Program-made: the position numbers and the translations under genes | NCBI GenBank assembly: GCA_951640195.1 | Contig: OX621164.1 | Span: 3,267,098 to 3,331,097, forward strand | Source: Porpolomopsis calyptriformis | Lineage: Eukaryota > Basidiomycota > Agaricomycetes > Agaricales > Hygrophoraceae | Length of the DNA: 64,000 nucleotides | Direction of reading: 5' to 3' | The notes under the pieces: generated by a model | The model's input: only the letters and a program-made list of their open reading frames with translations | What the model was told of the DNA's origin: nothing | Databases searched by the model: none | In this document: positions 35,970 to 46,803 of the stretch, one piece after another | Numbering within the stretch: the first letter of the stretch is position 1 | Layout: the number at the start of each line of letters is the position of its first letter

Positions 35970-37877
35970 TCACAGACCCTCCCAACAACGTTCTAAACCA
36001 TCCCTAATTCTCCACCTCCCTTGCCCTAACCACATCTTCACTCTTTCCTCGTCGTCATTTTCCGCTCCCTCCTCTAAGATCCGAATGTCTCCCTCACCCC
36101 ACAAGGACAACACAGTCCACCCTATGACATACATTCCAGGTGGACGCTGTTCCCCCACACTCTCGAGAGCTGCGACGACATTCTGCAACGTCGAATAGAT
36201 GACACGCTGGTCAGGCATGGAGGCTCGCTCTATCAGCGCGATCGGAAGATACGGAGGATAAACATGCCCCTCCCGTCTTGTTGTCGAGGTGTCCTTTTCT
36301 AGCAATGCTTCAACCACCTGTGTTAACCTCGCAACTCCCATCAGGACAACAAGGGTCTTCTCCCTCTCGTATCCTGGCAAACGCACCATCTTCCCTTTCC
36401 TTCCCACACCTGTGCAAACGGAAAAGTGCTCTGCAACTCCACGTTGCGTCACCGGTATTCCGGCACATATCGGTCCCGCTATCGCAGAGCTTACTCCGGG
36501 GATGACCACGGGTTCGATGCCGTGTGAACGGAAGTATAGTACCTCTTCTCCAGTCCGGCCGTACACTACGGGATCGCCTTGCTTCAGCTAACGGGAGGTC
36601 AGAGGGGGCGAGCCTGAGACAGGGATTGTCAAACACACCCTCACTACGGTAAGCCCCCTCTTCGCGGCGTCTACGGCAGCTTCCATCATCTCGTTCTGTG
36701 CGCCCTCTGCATTACCTGGGAACTTGCGCGCGATACGTACTTCCACGTGTAGCGGAACAAGAGCAAGGACGGGAGCTGGCACGAGTTTGTCAGATAGCAC
36801 GAGATTCGCATCTTTCGTCAGCGCTGTGTGCGCTGCGAGAGTTAGAAGAGAGGGATGACCAGGGCCGGAACCCACGAGGAGAATTCTGCCCATAGGGGGT
36901 GAAGGGGCAAGCGAGTGGATGGGTGGGATGCCAGGACTTGATTGCAGGATACTTTCCGTAGTCCCATTCAATATATCCTCCATCTCTTGCCTGGTCATCT
37001 CGGCCAGACTGGACAAAGGCCAGTACTCACTGATCTGCGCAAGCCATCTTATCCGACGTCTGGCACTCTCGAACGCAGTCTCCTGGCTACTTCGCAAAGG
37101 AACAGGTCGATTAGGAGTCCACAGACCGTTTTCTTCGTTCACCTCGTCGTACGGTAAACACTCTTCATCTTTGACTTTGACGGGAGCGTTTTCGGACTTG
37201 ACCAACGCCCTCAACTGTCCCACCTTTTCCACGGCTGTGCCGATGTCCCTGGGGAGCCTCGCTACGATCTCCCTCCGTATTCGTCCCGCCAAGCGACAGC
37301 CGTGTCCGTTTGTGGTCACACCAATTTGGAGCGGGGTCCGTCCGTTGCCCGACTGGGAGCTTTCAAAACGGTGTGTGGAGGTAAACGAAAAGTCTGAGAG
37401 GTCTGGCATGTCAGCCACGTTGATGGGGATACGAAGAGCGCTGCAGATATGACGAATCTGTGCGGCCGCTGCATGTGTGCGTCGTATACTGGGATCGGTG
37501 CTTAGGAGAGTATCGGTGACACAGACCAGGCTGATCTTATCAGAGAAATGTTCAAAATATGATTGGAGGGCGGCGATATCTTTATCCGCCGGCGTCGTCG
37601 TCGTCGCGGGGGCAGGTAAAGAATCCAGGTCGAGGAGGGTGAGTTGGCCGACGTGAGCCCTCCATCGGAGTTCTTCGCAGGCCAGATCGGGCCCCCCTTT
37701 GGCGATGGCGATGACGGTGGAGCCGGCTTCGAGTGCGGAAAAAGCGCGGGATGCTGCGAGAGGGCCTGATCCTATGATGACGATGGTTTTGTTTTGGAGT
37801 TGGAAGGAGAGAAGGAGGGAAGCTCCAGCTTGAGGTGCGGGGAAAGCTGGAAGAGAGGACTTCATGGTCGTTGCCAT
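35970..37877 (-). CDS. Bifunctional sirohaem synthase / uroporphyrinogen-III C-methyltransferase (Met8 + Met1)
   Basis: Makes sirohaem for sulphite (and nitrite) reductase. Two exons (37877-36639 and 36587-35970) give 618 residues. The N-terminal half has an NAD(P)-binding fold (IVIIGSGPLAASRAFSALEAG) and Met8-like dehydrogenase/ferrochelatase features (PINVADMPDLSDFSFTS, GVTTNGHGCRLAGRIRREI). The C-terminal half is an SAM-dependent uroporphyrinogen methyltransferase: ILLVGSGPGHPSLLTLAA, LVLSDKLV, VVRLKQGDPVVYGRTGEE, PGVSSAIAGPICAGIPVTQR and VVLMG. The intron falls exactly before LKQGDP. Separate MET1 and MET8 genes exist in yeast; this fused arrangement resembles bacterial CysG. Confidence 0.9.
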
Positions 37878-37906
37878 GAATTTGATTAATTCTCTGGATT
37901 GAAATA

Positions 37907-37980
37907 ACGAGACGGAACCGCGACGGAGAGGTGAGACTAATCTAATCTAATCTAATCTAATCAATTTATTTTCGATATGC
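37907..37980. repeat. Left copy of a 70-bp direct repeat with (CTAAT)n core
   Basis: This sequence (ACGGAACCGCGACGGAG, then GTGAGACTAAT and a (CTAAT) pentamer run, then an AT-rich end) recurs in the same orientation at 42146-42215 with a few differences. The two copies flank the three-patatin gene. This copy lies immediately upstream of the sirohaem synthase start codon (37877, minus strand). Confidence 0.8.
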
Positions 37981-38240
37981 TACATTTGGGCGTCTCTATT
38001 TTTTGGTTTCCACAGTTGTCTTTAGATATTCTCATTGACCTGAATACAAGTATACTCTGCATTTGAACCATGCACCTTAGGCAAGCGTCTGACTACTCAG
38101 GGCATAACTCAGCACAGTACAAAGCTCCCATCTAGCATAGTGGACTAATGTCAGTTCAGAGAATCTGAATCTCTCGCTGCGGGACCCCCTACTGGTTCAT
38201 CCTGGGCAGAAATGGAATTACTATATGAAATTGTAAGTGC

Positions 38241-41200
38241 TTAAGCACGAGAATAACACAAATATACTAACCTCGTGATATCCACCAATCTCCTCACCCT
38301 CAATTCCACGTCCGTTTTAGACAGGTACGCCTCGGTATTGGCCACTATATCGCCAAGTTTGGACCAATCGAAAGAATTTATGTTTTGTAGTCCCTGATCA
38401 ACGTTGAATCGGAAGTATGTGTCTGGTAGGTGGGCAAAGCGTCGTTCCAAAACCATATGTGTCTTTTCACAATTGCTGGCAATTAGTGCAATGGCTATGA
38501 TGGTATCAATCGGGAGCAGTCGATTCAAATATGAGGGCTTGGGGATTCCGATAACGCTTCTCTGCCCTGTACCGAGACTAAGCATACAGGCAGCGGATTC
38601 ACGAGGGAAGAGTGTCTTTGCCTCTTCCAAAACAAGTGCGGCGGGGTTGTTATGGCCTATGCCGCCAGAAATAAACGCTTCATTATACATCCCGATCTCG
38701 ATGGGTTTGAAGAATGTCGGTAGGGAAAAGGTAGCTCGGGCAGCTTGCCATATAGTGCAGGCTGAGTAGGCTCTACCTGTCCCAGGATAGGTTTTGAAGA
38801 GAACAGGAGAGTTCATATTGTGCATATTGCGTACGCAGACAAATCTAAATCCGTATCCATCCATTAATAGAAGCGGGGGGGGGAAAGTCAGGAGAGGGTA
38901 CGTTTTGCAAATATTCTCAGGTGCTCCATCATCCAGCAATTTTGTAACTGGGTCTCCGGTGACTTCATGTATCAACGATTGTATCATTTTGTCGAAGTTA
39001 TTTGTGCTGAACCTTTCAGTGCTCCACATCCTTGGAGTGGAGAAGACGTTCCGGACGATATTGCTGTAACACTCAATAGCACTCTCAACATCCATACGAA
39101 GTCGACCCAGCATAAGAGCTATAATTCTGTGAACAGGTCAGAGAAAGCTTTGTTATCAACGTGAATGCCTACTTACCCGCCAGCTTCTGTGCCCCCTATC
39201 AGGTCAAAGTAGTCGCAAGGCTTTGGAGGATGTGTGAGTAACTCCATATTGTCGCTTGTTGCGTGTAGCTTGTTTTCTGCGACCATGACGTCCTGCATAA
39301 TACGCCTTAAAATATAGAGGCTAGATAATCCACGAACACCACCACCATCTGAAGAGATGGCACGTGAGTAAAATATGATAGAAGCACTGCAATGTCGATG
39401 AAGAGTGACCTAACGAAAGTAATCTTAATTTTCTGGCTTTCGCTGGTTGATTCGAATGTGTCGCGGAAGCCCGCTCCGTTCCTTTGAGGAATGGATTGAC
39501 TGCTAAAGCCTGTAACTGTTTTCCTACATGGTCTGAATTCAAATACGCCCTGGTGTGGGCCCCGACTTGAATAATCTTGTCGGAGTTTGTTCGCTCGACG
39601 CTCTGGAGACCATGCTCCACATTAAATCGGAAGTACGTGTCGGGGGAGGTTGCGAATTGCTCCATCATTTCCTCATGTGTTTGCTGGGATTCTCTAACAA
39701 TTGACAACATGGCAGAAAGGACGGATATGGCGTGTAGCGGGAAGCTTAAAGACCGTGGTATGCTGATGCCTTCTTGTCCTGCGCCTATGCTAACGAGACA
39801 TACAACAGGCGCGTCGCCATGGATCTTTCTTGCTTCGTCTAGAACAAGACTAGAAGGGTTGTTGTACCCGATCCCACCACCCACGAAAGGCTGGTGTAAA
39901 CTTCCGATCTCGGCCCTCTTGAAGAATGGTGGCAGAACGGACGTAGCGAGGGCAGCCTCCCAGATTGTGCATTCGATGGGAACATGCTCCCGCAGGTGGT
40001 AAGTTCTGAATAGAACAGGGAGGTCCATATTATTGGCATCGCATGCGCAGATGAACCTATATCACGGTGAGAATCAGAAAAGGATGTGGGCTATCTTGGG
40101 AAACTCACGTCTCGCAAATCTCTTCAGGGTTTCCGTCATCTAGAAGTAGAGCATCCGGATCCTTATTCGTAGCAAATCGTTGAATTATTGATCGGAAGAT
40201 AGCTTTCAGGTTGGTCGAACTAAATAATTCGTCGTCCCACGGCATCTGTGTTGTAAAAACATCACCGACTAAAGTGTAATAGGAAGAGATAGCTTCTCCT
40301 ATTTCCATACGGAGTCGACCCAGCATGAGAGCAATGATACTGGAATAATACGATCAGATAATAATCTATATGGAAGAGACAAAGATCTGCTGACCCTCCG
40401 CTTCCTGAACCTCCCATTAGATCAAAATATTCACAAGGCTTTGGAGGCTTGTCAAGGAGCTCCACGCCAGCGCCCTCACGTCTCCTATTCTCCGCGACCA
40501 TAACCTGCTCCATAATTCGCTCGAGAATGAGCAAGCTGGAGAGTCCACGAACACCACCACCATCTAGGATCCCATATAAGTAAAGTACTATATCATAAGA
40601 GTGCAATGGACTTGCCGATTGACAGCAATTTCAGCCTCATACCCACTTGGCATTCACCGGTCGGGGATTCCAATACACATTCCTGAACCATCTCCAGAGG
40701 TGCAGGGCCGTTCATTAACACTTTTAGCTGCTTCCTTGCATGATCTGTGCCTAGGTATGCCCGAGTGTGGGCACCAACCTCTGCGAGCTTCTCGTAATGT
40801 GACATATCCATGCATTCCAACCCGTGCTCAACGTTAAATCGAAAGTATGTGCCAGGCAATTTAGAGTACCGCCGCTCCATCTCAGTATGAATGCTTTCGC
40901 AATCGGTTGAAATTGATATCAGAGTTGGGATGATATGAAGTGGAAAGAAGCGCTGGAAAACGTTAGGAGGACGCAGGTCGATGATGCCACTCTGCCCCGT
41001 GCCGATACTGACTATACATTCGATGGGCTGGTCCGGGAAGAGTTTCTGTGCTTCGTGAATCAAAACTCCGGAAGGATTGTTGTGGCCAATACCGCCATCG
41101 ATAAAGGCCTCGTCATACTTTCCGAGGTGGATACGTTTAAAGAATGTCGGTGCAGCAGAGGTGGCTCGGGCAGCTTCCCAGATCGTGCAGGTGGAGTATG

Positions 41201-41874
41201 CGTCATCCATCCCAGCGTAGGTTTTGAAGACAACGGGCGAATTGATGTTATGCGCATTGCGGGTACAGACGAACCTATATTTGAGAATAAGCAGGGAATA
41301 TTCATCAGGGTTGAGATCCTAACGTCTTGCACACTCCGCCCAGTGCCCCGTCGTCCTTTAACAGTGTATCGGGGTCCCCTGTACGAGTTACTACAGTATT
41401 CCGGATAGCTTTCTCCAGGTTCCTCGCCTTGAATTTCCCATCGCCCAAACCTCGCTTCTTTTCAGAGAAAACAGTGGCGGACAGGTTAACATAACACCGG
41501 ATGGCGTCCTCCACGTCCATTCGAAGCCGACCGACCATCAAAGCAATGATTCTGATGACATTGAGACTTGAGCTCAAAAGGAATGGGAGAAAGTCCTCAC
41601 CCTCCGGTGCTCGTGCCTCCAATGAGATCGAAGAATTCACAGGGTTTCGGGGGGTGCTCAAGAGGCATCATGCCCCGGTCGGCCCGCAACGCATTCTCTG
41701 CATGAAAAATCTGCTCCATAATCTCTTCCAAGATGACAACGCTGGATAATCCACGTATTCCACCACCATCTTGTGCCATCTCATCAGAAACCGCGAAGAA
41801 AACTAGTAAGAACATGGCGTACCGAATGACAGCAATTTCAGTCCTGGCCTCAAAGATGACACTAATAGGGTCAT
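38241..41874 (-). CDS. Three fused patatin-like phospholipase domains; modules 2 and 3 catalytically degenerate
   Basis: Ten minus-strand exons (41874-41823, 41769-41601, 41551-41324, 41274-40616, 40563-40395, 40339-40109, 40056-39410, 39348-39177, 39126-38902, 38844-38241) read as one frame of about 1051 residues. Each module has the patatin glycine loop (DGGGIRG at residue 18; DGGGVRG at 370 and 719), PPKPC..FDL, and an N-terminal half ending in DPDTLL/LLDD, then IWEAA and GGIG.NNP. The catalytic dyad is intact only in module 1 (Ser71 in GTSTG, Asp209 in DGG). Module 2 has Gly423 and Gly562, module 3 Glu773 and Ser910 at these places. Intron phases 1-2-2 repeat in all modules. Active patatins cleave phospholipid or galactolipid acyl esters. 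An alternative 3' end uses an intron at about 38275 and stops near 38157. No signal peptide. Confidence 0.8.
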
Positions 41875-42145
41875 TGGGGTGGGGGTGTGGAGGAAACGTC
41901 CATCGTGGGATGCATCAGCAAAACCCTACTGCCATTTCAATCCATTCGTGCCCGGAGAAAGTCTGGAGCCAATCCGGCGGCTACTGGCTCTGGGCTGAGC
42001 TTGAAAGCTACAGATCGGCCCAAGTATTAACTGGCTAATGGGCCGCTAAAGCCTGCCCAATAGCCCACACCTTTGGCAGCACTTCTCAGATATAGATGGC
42101 TCGCGAAATGTCTGGAGCCGCTAAGCTACCTAATCGGGCAGCTTC

Positions 42146-42215
42146 ATTGACGACGGGACCGCAACGGAGGAGTGAGACTAATCTAATCTAATCTAATCAA
42201 TCTATTTTCAATGCA
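42146..42215. repeat. Right copy of the 70-bp direct repeat, at the SRP14 start
   Basis: Same orientation as the copy at 37907-37980, with four CTAAT units instead of five. Here the repeat forms the 5' leader of SRP14 and ends at its start codon (42211). The left copy may be a displaced duplicate of this leader. Confidence 0.8.
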
Positions 42216-42872
42216 CCCAATACTTGACAACGATTCCGTGCGTTTTCTCTTCATCTCAACTCACCATCCTGTGTATCACTTCCGCAGTTTCTAAAACGCC
42301 TAGCTGCGTTATTTGAATCATCCGATGGGTCGTCCATATGGCTCACTCATAAACGACGTAAGGACCTATCCAATCACCCACTTGTTTTGACCACGTTCCG
42401 CACAGTCACACACGATGACGAGGGCGTCAGCACCAAATCACACACAGACAGCGAATACCCATGCTTAATCCGCGTTAAACACGGGAAAGCCACGAAATTC
42501 TCCACAACCGTCCGTCCTCTCTTCCTCCTCACCCTCACCCTCACACACCCTCACACACACACCATCATCTAGGTCGACTCCGCCCACCTCCCCGCGCTCC
42601 ACGCCGCCTACAGTGCGCTGCTCAAGTCCACGATGACAGGCGCCCTCCGGAAGCGGGACAAGAAGCGCGAGAAGGAGCGCGCCGAGCAGGCCCTCCGCCG
42701 CAAGCGCCGGCTCACCGACCCCGTCGTCGTCGCCGGACCCAAAAGAGGCAACGGCAGGCGGAAACGCCAGCGCCGGATCAAGGCCGTGTTGAAACAGCAG
42801 GAGCGACAAAAACGCGAGAGGGAGAGGGAGGAAGGGCGGGTTAAGAAGGATAAAGGGAGGGTTGGGTCGTGA
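42211..42872 (+). CDS. SRP14: Signal recognition particle subunit SRP14
   Basis: Part of the Alu domain of SRP, which slows translation while the ribosome is docked at the ER. Exons 42211-42237, 42288-42357, 42406-42509 and 42573-42872 give 166 residues. Signature blocks: LDNDSFLKRLAALFESS, SSIWLTHKR, CLIRVKHGKATKFSTTV and the ALHAAYSALLKSTMTGALRKRDKKREKE core. The C-terminal extension is longer and more basic than in yeast or human (Arg/Lys/Glu repeats), probably for RNA binding. All junctions are GT-AG. A 25-nt poly(A) run lies just downstream (42883-42908). Confidence 0.92.
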
Positions 42873-43054
42873 TCTGACCTCGGGAAAAAAAAAAAAAAAA
42901 AAAAAAAAGTTTACTGTCATATCATTCGGGGAGCTATGCCAATGGTACAATGATGATTAAATATGTAATTGCAGTGCGAGATTGCATATCAGGGGCGGTC
43001 TAGGATGAACGAGCAGGGATAAGAAAAAAACAACTCCACGCGCACTCTGATCCA

Positions 43055-45712
43055 TCACGACCAAGGATTGGAATTTGGACTAACCACCAAACCCTTACCG
43101 CCCTCATTCACCGTCGTCTGAGCAGGAGAATCCCACGGATCCGCTAAACCAGGTAAAACCGACGTCGCACTCGCATCTCCCAAGGAGAACGGCAAAGGCG
43201 CATGACTGCTCTCCAACGGAGCGTGATACCTAAACGCCATCGCCGGATCCTCATCCGTCGACGACCACGGTATATCTTCGCCGCTCTCAAACGGCAAGGG
43301 CAACGGAGAAGAGGGAACGACAGCGGCAGGCGCAGGAGGATAATACTCTGTCGGTGGCGAGAACGTCAGTGGAGGGGTTGATCCCCGATCCTCTCCATCA
43401 CCGTCGTCACGCGCATCATTCACAGCCAACGACCGCACTATCTCGGATGACAACGAACGACCTCTCTCACCACCCCCGACCGATGACGATGACGGTAGAT
43501 CCAACGAGGACCGCATCGTCGCCGTCTCCGCCGTCTGCCGGAACGGCCGCGGTGTAGACGCCGACCGTTGAGGAGCTGACGACATAGCCGCCGCCGCCGC
43601 CGCCACCGCCACCATTCGTCCTGGCATCGATGATGGCGGTGGCGGTACGCGCCAGTCCGCAGGGTTCTCCTCAGCTTTGCCCAACACTTCCTTGATAGCG
43701 TTAAAGTCGAAGCCGGCACGAGCCGGGAGGTCGGTATTAGATTGCGTGGCCTCTTCCAATGGTACCACACCCTTCTTCGCGTTCTCGCCTCTTTCTGATA
43801 ATGGTGGGGGCGAGGGAGACGGCCCGTCCTCGCTCTTGTCCGTTCTAGGCGGCAAATCGTCATCATCATTGCCGCCACCGTTTGACGTGCGATTATCACT
43901 CGATTGTCGCGCCGGGATCTTTGTGAACGAGGTTGCAGTCGGCGGCCTAGACACTTTCTGAGGTGTGTTTGACGACTTCTTTCTCGAAAACCAACCGTTC
44001 TTCTTCGGCTCATCTTCCTCCTTCACCACAATCCGATCTTCTTCAAAATCAGGTTCCTAAAAAAGAAAGACATGAGCAACACCCACTGATCAAAAAAAAC
44101 ATGCGTACCTCCGGTTCATCAAAATAGTCCGCAGAGACCGGAAACCCCAATTGATCCAATATAAGCGGCATGAACGCCCGATAGCTCATATGCCCCGCAA
44201 TTTTATCTGTCACCTCCACATTCTCTATTCCAGGCACGTCCTGGATCGGCCTCAGTCCTGCGACAGGGTTGAGCCCGCCACTCGTGGCGCGGAAGAGATA
44301 ATTGAGCACCCAATCGTTCTTCGCGAACGCGTTCACGTACCGGCCAGACACGACCGACCGCGTCTGGCACCACGTCCCCGTCGACGCGGTAACCGTCGCC
44401 CCGAGCAAGAACACGTCCTGCACGACCCCGAACGCCTTCTGCTTCGCGAGCTCAATCAACGCGTAGAATATCACACGCGCGCCGAGCGAGAAGCCGATCA
44501 GCGTCATCGGCCGGACGCCCAGGCTGCGCTCGATGAGGAGTGAGGCGAGAACGGAGCCGGCTCGTTTGGCGCGGTCGAGAGCGTTGCTCCATGGGTTGTC
44601 GATCAGATATCCAAGTTTAGTGAGAACTTTGGGGTTGATGTTAAAAAACAAAAGGGAAAAAAAAAAAAACAGAGAAAACACTGACTAAGTGGCCATTGCA
44701 AGGCGCTCATAAGAGCGGTCATCACCGTCGCCTGTAACACTGTCTGACCGATCTGCGTGAGCACCTCGGTTGTGAGTATCTTCAGGGCGCTACCGGTCTC
44801 TCGGATCATTTCGGGTTCCCACAATACACTGAAAACATCCCCGACGATCGGATCTAGGACGCTAAACGGTAAACGGACATCATCCTCGATACCATTCATA
44901 AACCTAGACAGGGGGTGTCAGAGAGAGTCGGATACAACCTCGGGGGGCCTAGAACGTACCCGGGAACGGTGAGGATGCAGTTCACCCTCTTGTGGTTATG
45001 GAGCGGTAAGATCTCAAAAGTCTTGACGAGTTTGGTACGCCTAGCCATGCCATGTACAGCGATACCCGAGCCTGTGAGTACGCCGCCGGTGGTGATGACA
45101 GCGGCACCGCCGGCGCCAGCGAGAAAACCGGTTGTTCCAGTGATCCCGATGGTGGTGAACGCAGCACCCAAACCGGCGCCAATGACGGGGGCGAGAAGGC
45201 CTGCGGATAGGCCGATGACGAGACCGCCGCCTGGGAGACTTTGTTCAGTTAAAAAGATGAGAAAGGAAGTGGAGTGAGGGAATCACCTAACGTGGCGAGA
45301 CCGAGCATCATGTATCGTTTCTTCCTTTGCGCTCTCTGTTGGCCGTCGACGATTTGCTGGTTCTCCATGCGTTCGACGCCCTCCTGAATCTCGAGGGCTT
45401 CGGTGACGCGAGACTCGAATTTGACGACATCGAGCCAGCCGAGACCGAGTTTGGAAGCGACGGTTTCGAGCAGGACGCGGGAGCGGGCGTCGTAGACGCT
45501 ATCGGCGATGAGAACGAGGAAGAGGTCGCAGAGGATGGTCCAGCGTATGTCGAGTGTGACTTTTTCGTCGGCGGCGGACAACTCGGTACTGACGCCAGGG
45601 ATGGCGGTCGTAGAGGTTTCTCCGAGGACTTTGGTCGTGGTCTGGAAGGTCTTTTGGGTAGCGCTAGTGGGGGTTGGTGGGAGTTGGGTTGGGACAGGGG
45701 TGGTGGGTGATG

Positions 45713-45753
<41 letters not shown>

Positions 45754-46491
45754 TCGTTGAGGTTGCGGATATCTGCCTGCCTGCGGGCTTCGGCGGGATC
45801 GTATTCTGGATTGGCGACGGTGTGGGTGGTCATGAGGGACGGGACGAGATCGATGGCCTGAACGCCGTGTTTGGAAAGAGATTCGATCATCTTCTGTTCT
45901 GTAAAAGGGGGCCGGTAAGCGAGAGGGGGAACAGAAGGGGAGTGTTTTACCCTGAGTTTCGAGCTCCATGTGGTAATACAACCGGCCCATGATTTTCAAA
46001 GCCCATAATTCCATATTTTGTATGGAAGACTTGAGTTCTTTCCGTTTTACGGATTTGAGGGAGTGTACCATCTCTTGGCTTGTGAGGGCACAGAGGCCGA
46101 CGTATGCGATGCGCTGTGCCTCTGTGAGCAGGTTCTTGGTGGCCTGCATCTGGCTGAGTGGAGTCATCGCCTTGTCCTCGTCAAAGAGATACTTTGTGCG
46201 TAGATGGACCTCGTCCGCGTCCTCCTCCTCGTTCACTCTCAGACGGGTGTACTCGCTCTCGTTCTGGTCGAGCTTTGAGCGCCATTCGTTCCCGAGAGTG
46301 TCTACGTCGATCAGATGTCCTGTTGCGTTGGCTGCGATGGAATGATCTTTAGCTGAATGCACGTAGTGGTACTTTTTCTGATCTTCCTCATCAAGACCAC
46401 AAGCAAATGAGTCCTGACGAACGACGGGCATATCCTCCCAACCATCCTCGTCGTCGTCTAGAAAGTCGGCCTGGATAGGCGATATAGTCAT
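43055..46491 (-). CDS. DUF726 / Mil1-TMCO4-like membrane-associated alpha/beta hydrolase
   Basis: Family of yeast Mil1 (medium-chain adaptor-interacting protein) and animal TMCO4, with a lipase-like fold. Start at ATG 46491 (MTISPIQADFLDDDEDGWEDM, an acidic cluster). The order is: an acidic N-terminal region, a 13-Asp run encoded by a GTC-repeat on the plus strand (about 45719-45757), a helical part ending QRKKRYMMLGLATLG, a Gly-rich hydrophobic segment (GGLVIGLSAGLLAPVIGAGLG, likely membrane-inserted), then the hydrolase core with the nucleophile motif GFSLGAR (about 44490) and YVNAFAKNDWVLNYLFRA. The last exon encodes a Ser/Pro-rich tail ending PNSNPWS. Substrate unknown. Convergent with SRP14, divergent from the gene at 46804. 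Confidence 0.82.
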
Positions 46492-46803
46492 TGTGATAGT
46501 ATGTCACATGATATCTCCTCGTTCCTTCCCTCCCTCATCCCCTCCCCTCATTCCCCCCGTCCCGTTTCCGTTCCCGTTCCCTCCCCGTACATTTACAAAC
46601 ATATTTTTACTGTATCAACGCATGAATGGTTTGATGCACAGGAAATGCTTACGTATTTACATTTGATAATTCCATGACGACCCTCAGTTTATAAACCCAA
46701 ATCCTCAAACCATCTCTTCCTCACCCTTTTCAACCAACTTTACCTTGCTGGTCAAGGTATCGTATATTCTTTTCTTTCTTATTCACGACCTTTCACGACC
46801 CTC

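Noticed and set aside
38241..41874. Three independent patatin genes in tandem
   Set aside because: No stop codon separates the modules in frame, and the upstream C-terminal exon runs directly into the next module's first intron. Kept as the alternative model that RNA data could revive.
42883..42908. Poly(A) run as a retroposition scar after SRP14
   Set aside because: SRP14 has its introns, so it is not a retrocopy, and no target duplication was seen; a simple A-run is more likely.
43438..44013. Arg-rich minus-strand frame inside the DUF726 gene
   Set aside because: It is the alternate frame of the Ser/Pro-rich C-terminal exon.
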